From positions 16,557 to 80,556 of the forward strand of contig DAQP01000043.1 in NCBI GenBank assembly GCA_002504435.1: 64,000 nucleotides of DNA, given 5' to 3'. The position numbers and the translations under genes are program-made. The notes below the pieces were generated by a model that searched no databases, had not been told where the DNA came from, and was given only the letters and a program-made list of their open reading frames with translations. Each line of letters starts with the position of its first letter. The first letter of the stretch is position 1. This stretch comes from Euryarchaeota archaeon UBA438. GTDB taxonomy: Archaea > Thermoplasmatota > Poseidoniia > Poseidoniales > Thalassarchaeaceae. Below, in pieces: positions 45,477 through 54,382 of this stretch.

Positions 45477-46055
45477 ATGCCGGAGGCGGTAGTGGCGATA
45501 ACTGGGGCCTCTGGAGCCAGGTATGGAGTGAGGCTAGTAGAGCAACTGAGCAACTGTGGATGGAATGTAGATCTAATTGTTACAGGGGCTGGCGCCATTA
45601 ATCTCGATCTGGAATGTGGGATGAAACCAGAAGAGCTATCGGAAATCAACGGAGTTACGCTGCACAGTAATGCTAACCTTGCTGCTAAACCGGCTTCTGG
45701 ATCAGCGAAGTATGATGCATACATCCTCTGTCCTGCCAGTGGAACCACAATAGGGAAGGTAGCCTCAGGAATCTCAGATAACTTGGCCACCAGGAGCGCC
45801 CTTGTGGCAATTAAGGAGAGGAGAAAACTGATTCTAGTCCCCAGAGAGACCCCGATGTCAACACCTCATCTCGAGGCTATGGCAAGGATGTCATCATGGG
45901 GCGTTGTGATACTTCCGGCAAACCCCGGGTTCTATCACGCTCCAACGACAATCGAGGAATTGGTGGACTTTGTTGTTGCTAGGATACTCGACCAGCTAGA
46001 TGTGGAACACGAGTTGGGAAATAGATGGACTGGCGAAGAAGTTTCACAGGATTAA
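45477..46055 (+). CDS. ubiX: Flavin prenyltransferase UbiX/Pad1
   Basis: Makes the prenylated FMN cofactor used by UbiD decarboxylases. About 192 residues from ATG 45477, which places AVVAITGASGARYGVRLVEQL at the N-terminus. Other signatures: CPASGTTIGKVASGISDNL, ERRKLILVPRETPMS and PANPGFYHAPTTIEELVDFVVARILDQL. No UbiD homologue is in this window. It begins 37 bases after the aminotransferase. Confidence 0.94.
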   Translation: MPEAVVAITGASGARYGVRLVEQLSNCGWNVDLIVTGAGAINLDLECGMKPEELSEINGVTLHSNANLAAKPASGSAKYDAYILCPASGTTIGKVASGISDNLATRSALVAIKERRKLILVPRETPMSTPHLEAMARMSSWGVVILPANPGFYHAPTTIEELVDFVVARILDQLDVEHELGNRWTGEEVSQD

Positions 46056-46081
46056 ACGTCACCTAGGGAATCGTTTTCCAA

Positions 46082-47884
46082 ATGGGTTCAATAGTCAAGA
46101 GTGGTCGTAATTTCCCGATGGGAGATGATTCTGATTGGTCGGAGCTTACCGTTTCAGAACTCAAAGAAGCTCTGAAATCGAGGGGTTTGCCAATTTCTGG
46201 TAACAAATCAGAACTCGTGGAGAGGATGCTAGAAAGCGAGGTCATTGATGCGGAAATAGTCGTCGAGGCTGAATCTACGGAAAATGAGGGGATATTGAGG
46301 AAGATTCTCTATTACAACTCGCCTGAAAATGTGCGAAAAGGAATAGGGAGAATTCGCGAGATGCCTGTGCAGGTACTCGCAGTAGCAGCGGTGTTGATGG
46401 TTGGCGGTGCCGGGGGAGCTCTCCTCTACGGTGACGATATTATTGAGTGGATCCAGGGGGAGCCAGAATACAGGCTTATTGAGTTCGATCAGAGCCAAGT
46501 CAGGGAATATGCACAATCTCTTGTTGATCTTGGCCATCCCGAATGGGAGGGGAGAATGTCAGGCACTGTAGAAGAGCTGAATGCTGCTGAATCAATAAAA
46601 AACAACTTTACTTCGGCTGGGATACCTACAACAATGGATGAATTCGAAGTTCCAATGTTTGTTATTGGTGAGGAGCCGGAATTGTCTATTTGCGTGCCAG
46701 GGGATATTGGAGGGCTAATAGGCGGACCCACCCCCTGTTCGGGAGCGGATGTGAATAGGGAAGTTACATATTTCACTCATAGAGAAGAATTCGTCATCCA
46801 AGGATACAGCGGCTCGGCATCGGTTAGTCATGTCGAGAACATGGAAATCATCGACTTGGGGAATGGTAGTTCTGAGGCTGATTGGGGTTCCGCAGCAAGC
46901 AAAATAGCAATGGTGTGGCTAGAAGAAGGGACAGATGGGAATACTGCATTACTTCAGCGAGCCATAGAAAATGACGTATACAGTATGATTACAGTAAACG
47001 CTAAACAGAACTGTGATGATTTGGTCATGGGCGATTGCGTACCATACTTCAAATCGGTAGACAAAAGCCAATTCGATTTCATTCCAGACAGTTTCGGGTT
47101 CATCATGACCTCAAAGAGTGTCGGAGAAACAATTGTTGACATGGTGATAAATGGGGACGGGAGGTTGGGTATGATGACAGATGTCGATAATCAGGGGGTA
47201 GCGACCATACGTGTCCCTTGTGGCGTCATCCAAGGCAAGACCGAATCGGCCATAGTTATGGGTGCGCACCATGACACAGTCTACAATGGACCTGGTGCTG
47301 TGGACGATACCTCAGGAGTCGCCACACTGCAAGAGATTGCTCGACAGTTTGGGATACTTGAGTCTCAACTTGGAGAGCCAGAGCATACGCTATATTTCTG
47401 CACGTGGGGAGGGGAGGAGGAAGGCCTCTGGGGATCCAAAGAGTGGGTGGACAAGTACAGAACTATGCTTGGAGAGAATCTAAGGCTGTATGTGAACCTA
47501 GACATGAATCACGTCGATCTTGAGAGGAACACCGGTTTGACCATGTTCGGGAACAGTAAGTCTGATGTCGAGTCATTGAGAGGGATTTCCAAGGCATTCT
47601 CTGAGTCGTTTCCTGAGCTTTCATCAAAATATGTCATCAACATCAGGGACATTGATTCGAGCGGGATGCCATATAATTCGGATCATGCGCCATTCGTTTA
47701 CGAGATTGATAACGAGCCCGACGATGGCATGGAATACGGGAATGCAGTTGTGTGCTATGGTTCCGGTTCTACTGAATATCACACATATCTAGATAGGATG
47801 GACAGGTTCAATGAGGAGAGTTTGGTTGTTTCGGGGGTAATTTTTGGATCGTTAGTGAGATACCTCTCATATGGCGAGGCCTAG
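46082..47884 (+). CDS. Membrane-anchored M28-type aminopeptidase with N-terminal SAP domain
   Basis: 600 residues. A SAP motif at about residues 17-50 (LTVSELKEALKSRGLPISG then SELVERML) is followed by one membrane helix near 97-118 (VQVLAVAAVLMVGGAGGALLYG). The outer part has a region with PA-like position, then the M28 zinc peptidase. Its metal ligands sit in GAHHDTVYNGPGAVDDTSG, the catalytic Glu in WGGEEEGLWGS, and later ligands in NLDMNHVD and STEYHTYLD. Topology predicts SAP in the cytoplasm and peptidase outside. A downstream ATG (46118) is an alternative start that keeps the SAP domain. Confidence 0.9.
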   Translation: MGSIVKSGRNFPMGDDSDWSELTVSELKEALKSRGLPISGNKSELVERMLESEVIDAEIVVEAESTENEGILRKILYYNSPENVRKGIGRIREMPVQVLAVAAVLMVGGAGGALLYGDDIIEWIQGEPEYRLIEFDQSQVREYAQSLVDLGHPEWEGRMSGTVEELNAAESIKNNFTSAGIPTTMDEFEVPMFVIGEEPELSICVPGDIGGLIGGPTPCSGADVNREVTYFTHREEFVIQGYSGSASVSHVENMEIIDLGNGSSEADWGSAASKIAMVWLEEGTDGNTALLQRAIENDVYSMITVNAKQNCDDLVMGDCVPYFKSVDKSQFDFIPDSFGFIMTSKSVGETIVDMVINGDGRLGMMTDVDNQGVATIRVPCGVIQGKTESAIVMGAHHDTVYNGPGAVDDTSGVATLQEIARQFGILESQLGEPEHTLYFCTWGGEEEGLWGSKEWVDKYRTMLGENLRLYVNLDMNHVDLERNTGLTMFGNSKSDVESLRGISKAFSESFPELSSKYVINIRDIDSSGMPYNSDHAPFVYEIDNEPDDGMEYGNAVVCYGSGSTEYHTYLDRMDRFNEESLVVSGVIFGSLVRYLSYGEA

Positions 47885-47887
47885 TAC

Positions 47888-49630
47888 TCACATTCTCTCC
47901 GGACAATCTATCCCCAGTAGGCCCAACCCCAGAGACAACGCCCTAGCGGTTAAATCGCACATCGCTAGCCTACTTGATTTGACTTCTTCGTCTTCATCCA
48001 ATACAAGGCATACCTCATAGAAAGAAGCGAATGAGGATGCAATTGAGTGCAGGTGCGTACAAAGCCTGTGAGGATAAAGTCCGGCTGCTGAATAATCAAC
48101 TGCCTCTGAGAAAAGTACCAAGGTTTTCGCCAAATCCACCTCCTCTGGAGTTCCTAAGTTAATCTGGGATTCTTGGACTGATTCCCTTCCAATTCCCGAA
48201 CGTGAGAATATGCTGCAGATTCTTGCGTGGGCATACTGGAGATAAGGTGCAGTATTTCCCTCAAATGAAAGCATCCTGTCCCAATCAAAAACATAGTCCT
48301 TGGTTCTGTCTGAAGACAGATCGGAATATTTCACAGCGCCAATACCAATCATCCTAGCTGCACTCTCCCTCTCATCCCCACTGAGTCCGGGATTCTTCTC
48401 GGAAATTGATGACTCTGCCCTCGATACTGCCTCTCTGAGAAGATCCACCAGCTTCACAGTCTGGCCCTTCCTACTCTTCAGCATCTGGCCACTAGAATCC
48501 AGCACTGAACCAAAGTTAACATGCACGGCACGGTGAGACTGGTCCATGAATCCGGCCTTTGTAGCGACCTCGAAAACCATCTCGAAATGTTGTTTCTGAG
48601 GGGTCCCGACGACATATAGAAGTTCGTCGCAACCAATCCTCTCGACTCTGTCGATAATGCATGCGAGATCTGATGTTGAGTAATTGAATCCCCCATCTGC
48701 CTTCCTGATCATCACAGGGAATGGTTCACCATCACGGTTGAGCCACTTCCCGCCGAGAAAGACCACGTCTGCCCCTTCGCTATTCTGGAGCATTCCAGTT
48801 TCCGACAATCTGTCAACGACGTTTGGCAGTAAATGCCTATATGCGGACTCCCCCATGAGATCGTCATCAGTTAGAAGGACCCCTAACATCGAGTAAACAT
48901 CATTGAAGTAATTTGTCGATACATCCACGAGAATTCGCCAAAGCCTGAGAGTCTCTTCCTCCTCACTTTGTAACATGACCACCCTGGACCTTGCCCTCTC
49001 TGCAAATTCAGGATCTTCATCGAACTTCGTCCTTGCCTCCTTATAGAACAAATCGAAATCGGAAATCCCTTTTTCACCGGCGACATTGCCTTCTCCGATG
49101 TCAAGAAGGTGCTCAATTAACATCCCAAAGGGAGTCCCCCAGTCACCAACGTGATTTTCCCTGTGGACAGTGTGCCCCTTGAATTCCAACATCCTCACGA
49201 TTGCATCCCCAATTACTGTTGACCTGAGGTGGCCAACATGCATTTCCTTGGCAACATTTGGAGCTGAATAGTCAACGGCGATTACCCTGGGCTCGTCTAG
49301 CGATACGCCCATCCTTGGATCTGCCGTCAAAACCTCGACCCTTGCTGATAGCCATGACTCAGCAGCTGAGAGATTCACGAATCCATTCAGAGAAGATACC
49401 TCGGCAATTCCAATGAGGCTGTCAGAAATTGCAGAAGAAATCTCACCAGCTATATCAGAGGGGCTCTTCTTCAATACGGGAGATAGCGAATGGCAGGGCA
49501 TGGCGACGTCTGCCAAAGAACCGCCGACTGTTGATGGGCCCACTAGCCCCTCCCAAGTTCCCTCCTCCAGACCAAGTGAAAGGAGAGGGGCGGCCATGAG
49601 GGGGAGTGCCTCTCTGATTAGTTGCCTCAT
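47888..49630 (-). CDS. argS: Arginyl-tRNA synthetase
   Basis: Class I synthetase, 580 residues. The catalytic signature SAPNVAKEMHVGHLRSTVIGD carries the HVGH box. QMLKSRKGQTVKLVDLL occupies the KMSKS-like position, and the C-terminal DALR anticodon-binding domain includes YAHARICSIFSRSGI and CTHLHSIASSFASFYE. It follows aRF1 on the same strand with a 9-base gap, so the two are cotranscribed. Confidence 0.97.
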   Translation of the reverse strand: MRQLIREALPLMAAPLLSLGLEEGTWEGLVGPSTVGGSLADVAMPCHSLSPVLKKSPSDIAGEISSAISDSLIGIAEVSSLNGFVNLSAAESWLSARVEVLTADPRMGVSLDEPRVIAVDYSAPNVAKEMHVGHLRSTVIGDAIVRMLEFKGHTVHRENHVGDWGTPFGMLIEHLLDIGEGNVAGEKGISDFDLFYKEARTKFDEDPEFAERARSRVVMLQSEEEETLRLWRILVDVSTNYFNDVYSMLGVLLTDDDLMGESAYRHLLPNVVDRLSETGMLQNSEGADVVFLGGKWLNRDGEPFPVMIRKADGGFNYSTSDLACIIDRVERIGCDELLYVVGTPQKQHFEMVFEVATKAGFMDQSHRAVHVNFGSVLDSSGQMLKSRKGQTVKLVDLLREAVSRAESSISEKNPGLSGDERESAARMIGIGAVKYSDLSSDRTKDYVFDWDRMLSFEGNTAPYLQYAHARICSIFSRSGIGRESVQESQINLGTPEEVDLAKTLVLFSEAVDYSAAGLYPHRLCTHLHSIASSFASFYEVCLVLDEDEEVKSSRLAMCDLTARALSLGLGLLGIDCPERM

Positions 49631-49639
49631 TCAATCACC

Positions 49640-50887
49640 TCAGGATATTGGGTACCTTAGCAGCGCCGCTATTCCTCCGAAGGCATCGTACAGTGTAGCT
49701 CCCTCCTCCGTATCCATAGAAACAAGTGTAACTGATGCTGATGTATGCCCCGCTAGAAGGGTTAGTTCGTCGATCAAATCCATTGATCTTTCTTGATCCT
49801 CTCTGACGTCCTCGGCGGAACAAGAGTTGCAATCTGGAACTTCGGAGCGGCTCTTTTGCGTCTGTTCCCACTCATTCCCACAATTCTTGCAAAACCAAAA
49901 TACCCTCCTCTTGGTGATATTCTCGGACAGGAGTAGCCTATCGACAGCTCCTTGATCCAAGGCGGTTCTAATCATCACCTCGCCATATGTCGCCTTTGGA
50001 TGGGCCTGCATTACTTCTCTTAGGAAGGAGTCGACCAGTTTCCTCTCGGCATCCAATTCAATCTGGTCCATCAATCCCCCAGCACGCTGAATAAGCTCCC
50101 TTAGGCCACTCTCGTTGGAGTACCCTACATCGAAGAATGGCTCCCTGATGAGCTTCTTTATTTCATGATGAAAATAGTCATTCTTGACAACATAATCCTT
50201 TGTTGCGCCCGGGCCTCCGATGATTATTCCCTTGAGATCCTCGATCATTGGTAGCCAGTAAGCACAGGCCCTCTCGGCAGACTTCTTGAAGAATTTATCA
50301 GCTGCTTCCTCTATTAGCCTCTCGAATCTCTGAGCGGACTGACCCCCCCTCCCGTGTTTAGAGGGGACTAGGGAAGTCACGTGCTCCTGGCAATGTAATC
50401 GCTTCCCACTGGCAAGCCCATATGCTGACTCTGAACGATCTATTACAAACAAACCGTAAGCGGTCCTATCGATCAGCATTTCTTCGAGCTGGCTTAACTC
50501 GAATGTGGAACCGCACCTGTATCTGTAAGAGCCGAAGGGTTCTGGTGGATCATCAATTACCACATTTACGAGCCTTGTCTTGTTGTTGCCGACTATTACG
50601 TACCCAACGAACAATGCCAATCCCCTTTCTCCGGGAGTTTTGTACCTGTTCAGTGAGGCCATTGCAGATTCAATAGCGTCGGAAACGTGCTTCCTGGTCG
50701 ACTTGGATTTGATATTGGCGGCCTGTCCGGCCTCGTTTCCTAATTGATGGCGGACGTCGCTAATCATTTTATCAGGGGGAATGACCAATGAAACTAGTTC
50801 GGTGCCCATGCCCCTCATCGAGGACAAGTCTTCTACCGCCTTCTTCAGTCTGAGTCTGCGTTGCTGAAGCTCAAGCTCGTCAGACAT
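49640..50887 (-). CDS. prf1: Peptide chain release factor aRF1
   Basis: Decodes all three stop codons. 415 residues. Stop-recognition motifs NIKS (AANIKSKSTRKH) and YxCxxxF (YRCGSTF) are present, as is the peptidyl-hydrolysis GGQ in KHGRGGQSAQRFER. The third domain contains a zinc-binding mini-domain (FCKNCGNEW ... CNSCSAED). All key residues are intact. Divergent from pyrH across a 97-base gap. Confidence 0.98.
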   Translation of the reverse strand: MSDELELQQRRLRLKKAVEDLSSMRGMGTELVSLVIPPDKMISDVRHQLGNEAGQAANIKSKSTRKHVSDAIESAMASLNRYKTPGERGLALFVGYVIVGNNKTRLVNVVIDDPPEPFGSYRYRCGSTFELSQLEEMLIDRTAYGLFVIDRSESAYGLASGKRLHCQEHVTSLVPSKHGRGGQSAQRFERLIEEAADKFFKKSAERACAYWLPMIEDLKGIIIGGPGATKDYVVKNDYFHHEIKKLIREPFFDVGYSNESGLRELIQRAGGLMDQIELDAERKLVDSFLREVMQAHPKATYGEVMIRTALDQGAVDRLLLSENITKRRVFWFCKNCGNEWEQTQKSRSEVPDCNSCSAEDVREDQERSMDLIDELTLLAGHTSASVTLVSMDTEEGATLYDAFGGIAALLRYPIS

Positions 50888-50984
50888 ACCTTCCCTCCTG
50901 CGGAAGGCCGGAGGGGCAGCATTTCAACCCTTAGACGGTGGTTGGGCATAGGCATTGAAAGGGGGCGTCCCGGCCCATTAGTCG

Positions 50985-51689
50985 ATGGCGACGGTTATCG
51001 CAGCTATCGGAGGCAGCCTCCTTAGGCCCGAAATAGAGGAGCGTCACGCTTGGCTTGAAGGGCTAGTATCTGTGATTAGAGACAGGGTTTCAATGGATGA
51101 CAGGATCGGTATTGTGGTCGGTGGTGGAGCTCCTGCCAGAGAGGGTATTGAATTAGCTAGGCCACTAATAGACAATGAAGGTCATCTGGATAAGATTGGA
51201 ATTGCCGCCACTAGGCTGAATGCCACCATTGTAAGAGAGGCCCTTTCAGATGCCGGTGTTTCGGTCTCTGGGACCATTCCTTCCAGGGTCGATGAAGCTG
51301 TATTGCTTCTTGAAGAGAGGCCGGTAGTTGTAATGGGGGGGACGACCCCTGGTCACACTACTGACGCAGTAGCGATTCGTTTTGCCGTTGCTTCTGGTGC
51401 CGACAGGTGCATAATAGCAACAAATGTTCCCAAGGTCTACGACGATGATCCCAGAACCAATCCTGATGCTGAGCCCCATGACCTGCTCACGCTCGGGCAG
51501 CTGCAGGAAATTGTCGGTCCCGCCGAGCACTCTAGGGCGGGGGCCTCCCAGATTGTCGATCCGGTGGGAGTCTCCGAAGCTAGAGAGGCAGGTATGACTC
51601 TGAACATTCTTGATGGGAGAAATGTGGGGCTGATTCGTGCTGCAATTATAGGCGACAATTTTGAAGGAACGTTGGTTGAAGGGGCGTGA
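50985..51689 (+). CDS. pyrH: UMP kinase, archaeal PyrH type
   Basis: Phosphorylates UMP in pyrimidine synthesis. 234 residues of the amino-acid-kinase fold: IAAIGGSLLRP, IVVGGGAPAREGIE, VVVMGGTTPGHTTDAVA and ATNVPKVYDDDPRTNPDA. The last motif, with the KVYD-DPR pattern, is typical of archaeal UMP kinases. The first Lys of the usual KxGGS loop is absent (AIGGS), which also occurs in archaeal relatives with IxIGGS variants as far as I recall. Confidence 0.93.
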   Translation: MATVIAAIGGSLLRPEIEERHAWLEGLVSVIRDRVSMDDRIGIVVGGGAPAREGIELARPLIDNEGHLDKIGIAATRLNATIVREALSDAGVSVSGTIPSRVDEAVLLLEERPVVVMGGTTPGHTTDAVAIRFAVASGADRCIIATNVPKVYDDDPRTNPDAEPHDLLTLGQLQEIVGPAEHSRAGASQIVDPVGVSEAREAGMTLNILDGRNVGLIRAAIIGDNFEGTLVEGA

Positions 51690-51693
51690 ATCC

Positions 51694-52011
51694 TTGAGCA
51701 GGACAGACAGGATAGCCAAGGCTGCCAGAAGGACCGCGCAGGAAGCCAGGGATGCCGCCTCCAAGCGTAGACAAGATGAGAAAAGGAAGAGGGCAAACAG
51801 CTCGATGGCCATTGAACCGCATCGCCATTGTGTGGTTTGCTGGTCGCCAATTGCAATGGAGAGTGATCCAGCAGTCTGCTCAGAGTCTGCATGTATAGAG
51901 AAGAACGAGAAAAGGGAGGGCTCTAGAAAGAGGTTGACGATAATGATGTATCTTTTCCCTGGTATCGCAATCATACTGCTGATGCTGCAGTTGGCCGGAG
52001 GGGCCGTTTAA
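51694..52011 (+). CDS. Small zinc-ribbon membrane protein, DUF2116-like
   Basis: 105 residues from TTG 51694, 4 bases after pyrH. A basic Ala/Arg helix is followed by a four-Cys ribbon (HCVVCWSPIAME, then VCSESACIEKNEKREG) and one C-terminal helix (IMMYLFPGIAIILLMLQLAGG). This matches the archaeal DUF2116 pattern of zinc ribbon plus single membrane span; function unknown. The start is uncertain; ATG 51805 would leave only the ribbon and helix. Confidence 0.72.
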   Translation: MSRTDRIAKAARRTAQEARDAASKRRQDEKRKRANSSMAIEPHRHCVVCWSPIAMESDPAVCSESACIEKNEKREGSRKRLTIMMYLFPGIAIILLMLQLAGGAV

Positions 52012-52031
52012 GTTTATTCTGAAGTGGTAAT

Positions 52032-52616
52032 ATGAACATGGTAAGGATTCTATCTGTGCTTCCCGGGGCCGTTGGTTCAGTGTGCGTATTATTGGTCCTA
52101 GGCAGTCTTCTTGGGGTTGGTTTAGACGAGTCTCGGACTGATGTCCCAATAGTCCCCTGCACTGACGACTCTGTTGGGTGCCTAGTCGGCATGACAACAG
52201 AAAACCTCGATGTTCCAACGTCATTCTTTCTCCTTGACATCCAACTTGAAATCCAGTGGGACGAACCCGATAGGAGTTGGATTGGGGTTGTTGATTCTAA
52301 ATATGCAGAAAATTGCCCTCCTGATTCCAATGGCTTAACTTCGTGCACGTCTGAGGACTTCGAGTACGAAGCAGGAGGCCCGGACTCGGACGACGGGGAT
52401 TTCGAATTCACTTTGAAGCCCGGCAATTATCGCTTTGTTACGGCTGGGAAGGACGGGTCCACCCTCGATGAGCAGATTGTCACGATAAATACTGAAGTTC
52501 ACCTATCTTCATTTGTAGAAATTGTTCTTGCAGGCGTGGGAGTCATGTTACTGGCGGGTGCAGGTGAGATGGCTTTCCCTATCAAGAGCCTGTGGAAGAA
52601 GTTCAGGGACTCCTGA
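52032..52616 (+). CDS. Uncharacterised bitopic membrane protein
   Basis: 194 residues with an N-terminal helix (ILSVLPGAVGSVCVLLVLGSLLGVGL), a beta-rich outer region of about 115 residues with four Cys, and a C-terminal helix (FVEIVLAGVGVMLLAGAGEMAF) with a basic tail. Layout implies both termini inside and a small outer domain. No family recognised. It follows the zinc-ribbon membrane gene by 20 bases and may be cotranscribed with it. Confidence 0.6.
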   Translation: MNMVRILSVLPGAVGSVCVLLVLGSLLGVGLDESRTDVPIVPCTDDSVGCLVGMTTENLDVPTSFFLLDIQLEIQWDEPDRSWIGVVDSKYAENCPPDSNGLTSCTSEDFEYEAGGPDSDDGDFEFTLKPGNYRFVTAGKDGSTLDEQIVTINTEVHLSSFVEIVLAGVGVMLLAGAGEMAFPIKSLWKKFRDS

Positions 52617-52661
52617 CTTATACACAGTTTCCTTGAATAACTGAATCATAGTGGGGCACGC

Positions 52662-52781
52662 ATGGCCGCAGAGAAGTGCCCGGTATGCGGATCCAAGATT
52701 GACGTGGGCGGCCTACCGGTTTCCATAGGCGGTTTCAATCTCTATTGCACCGTGTGCGGACACAACTGGCACGTAGAGTAG
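52662..52781 (+). CDS. 39-residue zinc-ribbon mini-protein
   Basis: Begins MAAEKCPVCGSKI and ends LYCTVCGHNWHVE, giving C-X2-C at each end of a two-strand ribbon, with no other domain. ATG 52662 to TAG 52779-52781; the convergent GTPase gene ends at the next base. The clean four-Cys pattern, the exact fit between neighbours and the sensible start support coding. It resembles the nucleic-acid or protein-binding ribbons common in archaea; its role is unknown. Confidence 0.7.
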   Translation: MAAEKCPVCGSKIDVGGLPVSIGGFNLYCTVCGHNWHVE

Positions 52782-53819
52782 TTACTCCAGAGTATCCTCT
52801 CTGGGCCAATTCTCTGGAAGATTTAGTGGGTCTAATACCTCGTCTGCTGCTATCATCTCCACCAGTATGGAGCGTAATTCCTCGACTCCTTCTCCACTCT
52901 CGGCGCTGACCATCAGAGTGGCCCCTTCCGGTGACGACTGATAGAGGTCTGACTTGCTGTGAACAACTAGTATTGGCCTCTCGGAAATAAGTCCCCTGAC
53001 CTCTTGCAGTAGATGTTCCTGTTCCTCAATGGGTGTTGTTGCTGATTCCGTATGGTCAATGAGGAAGAGGAGCACGTCTCCCACATTCTCCAAGGCCGCA
53101 ATGGCTTGCATCTCTATGCTGTTTCTTTCTGACATTGGACGGTCGAGAAGCCCCGGAGTGTCTACCATCTGGTACTTTCTCCTCCTGTGTGTGAAATGCC
53201 CCAAGTGCAACTGCTTAGTCGTAAAGGGGTACGCGGCGACCTCAGGCTCGCCGCTGGACAATGCCGTGATTAGGGCTGATTTTCCGACATTTGGCGAGCC
53301 GGCGACCACGATACATGGCTCCATGGAATCAATCGAGGGGAGTGCCCTCAATGTGTCGCGCGCAGCTCCAAGCCACTCTATCTCAGGGGAAACCTGGTCT
53401 AGAATTGAGGAGAATCTTCCATAAGCGGCCCTTCTGGCTTGATGGAATCCATCAACGTCCCGAAGCCTCAGAATCTTCCTCTGGGTATCTCCTGCAATGG
53501 ATCTGACTCTTTCGGCTGCCCACTGAATTGTCCCCAAACTCCTCCTATATTCATCATTACCTACGGCCGCATCCACTAATGCCTGATCAAAGGGCGAGAG
53601 GGCGTTCAGGCTAGGCCACAATTCCACATATGCAATCAACGTTGAGTCGATGACGGAAGCTGCTGACTGCACCATCTTGTTCATCTGCTTACGGACCCTA
53701 TGGTACTTGTCTGGATCCTCTACAGTGTCGGGTTGCTTGCTGGCGCGTCTAAACGCCTTATCCAGAATCTCATCGGTCCTGAGGACGGTTGGAATCCTGC
53801 GCCACTCTACCGATGCCAT
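52782..53819 (-). CDS. NOG1-family GTPase
   Basis: 345 residues from ATG 53819. A helical N-terminal domain of about 155 residues precedes the G domain: G1 VAGSPNVGKSAL, G3 VDTPGLLD, G4 VHSKSDL, G5 VSAESGEG. PFTTKQLHLGHF is the switch region typical of NOG1/OBG-related GTPases that act in large-subunit ribosome assembly. C-terminal extensions of eukaryotic NOG1 are absent, as in archaeal members. Confidence 0.92.
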   Translation of the reverse strand: MASVEWRRIPTVLRTDEILDKAFRRASKQPDTVEDPDKYHRVRKQMNKMVQSAASVIDSTLIAYVELWPSLNALSPFDQALVDAAVGNDEYRRSLGTIQWAAERVRSIAGDTQRKILRLRDVDGFHQARRAAYGRFSSILDQVSPEIEWLGAARDTLRALPSIDSMEPCIVVAGSPNVGKSALITALSSGEPEVAAYPFTTKQLHLGHFTHRRRKYQMVDTPGLLDRPMSERNSIEMQAIAALENVGDVLLFLIDHTESATTPIEEQEHLLQEVRGLISERPILVVHSKSDLYQSSPEGATLMVSAESGEGVEELRSILVEMIAADEVLDPLNLPENWPREDTLE

Positions 53820-53872
53820 GTCACCCCTCGGCCGCTTCGCGGTAACCATCCCTCTTCAAGTGAGCAGTTCGC

Positions 53873-53888
53873 ATTATTATTCAATAAT
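53873..53888. promoter_or_regulatory. AT-rich inverted repeat in a divergent promoter
   Basis: ATTATT ATTC AATAAT sits midway between the NOG1-type gene (start 53819) and the Sm-like gene (start 53930), in an otherwise GC-richer gap of 110 bases. It can serve as TATA elements in both directions. It is symmetrical enough for a binding site, but base composition alone explains much of it. Confidence 0.35.
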
Positions 53889-53929
53889 CGAAACACACCC
53901 CTTTTCTATGACATACCCTACGGAGGGGC

Positions 53930-54382
53930 ATGCCAGACATTGAAGGAGGAGGCATGGAGAGCAGTCTGCCAGATTGGGCTCGAAAAATTCACGAAGCCCA
54001 CGGTTCGCCTTCTTTGGATGAACTTCAGGATGTTTTCCATGGTCCTCTTTCTGAAAGGAGGGCGGGTCTGAGGAAGGATGATCTCCTAGAGATATTGATT
54101 GATTACCGCGCTCTTCCCAAGGGCTCCGATAACTGGGTCAGAGGAATGTTACTAGGGACAACCAGGAATGCTGTAGAAATTATGGATGAGGAGGGTTCCT
54201 TCAGATCCATAGCCAGAGATGTGATTGTAGAAGTTCGACTACTCGCACACATGAGGCTTCCTTACCTTGAGGACAAGGAGATGATGAAATTCGAGAAGGA
54301 AGATATGCGACGTCGTTCCGTGATGCAGGAGAAAGCCGAACAGATGGCTGATGGAAGACAAGACACCAATCTGTGGGGATGA
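53930..54382 (+). CDS. Uncharacterised protein with a possible Sm-like fold
   Basis: 150 residues. The middle section NWVRGMLLGTTRNAVEIMDEEGSFRSIARDVIVEV has the Sm1-like run of G-x-V-x-G-x-L, hydrophobic strands, an acidic turn and a final I-x-x-V strand. The C-terminal third is a charged helix (MKFEKEDMRRRSVMQEKAEQM). The Sm call is a pattern guess. ATG 53930 follows GGAGGGGC closely. The stop overlaps the dehydratase ATG (ATGA), so the two are coupled. Confidence 0.5.
   Translation: MPDIEGGGMESSLPDWARKIHEAHGSPSLDELQDVFHGPLSERRAGLRKDDLLEILIDYRALPKGSDNWVRGMLLGTTRNAVEIMDEEGSFRSIARDVIVEVRLLAHMRLPYLEDKEMMKFEKEDMRRRSVMQEKAEQMADGRQDTNLWG

Noticed and set aside
46082..46201. SAP region as a separate small DNA-binding protein
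   Set aside because: The frame runs without interruption from SAP through the membrane helix into the peptidase, with no stop or internal promoter-like sequence seen.
50925..50945. Inverted repeat CAACC ... GGTTG upstream of pyrH as an operator
   Set aside because: Only 5 bases per arm with a 10-base gap in a GC-rich region; this is expected by chance and not tied to a clear TATA box.
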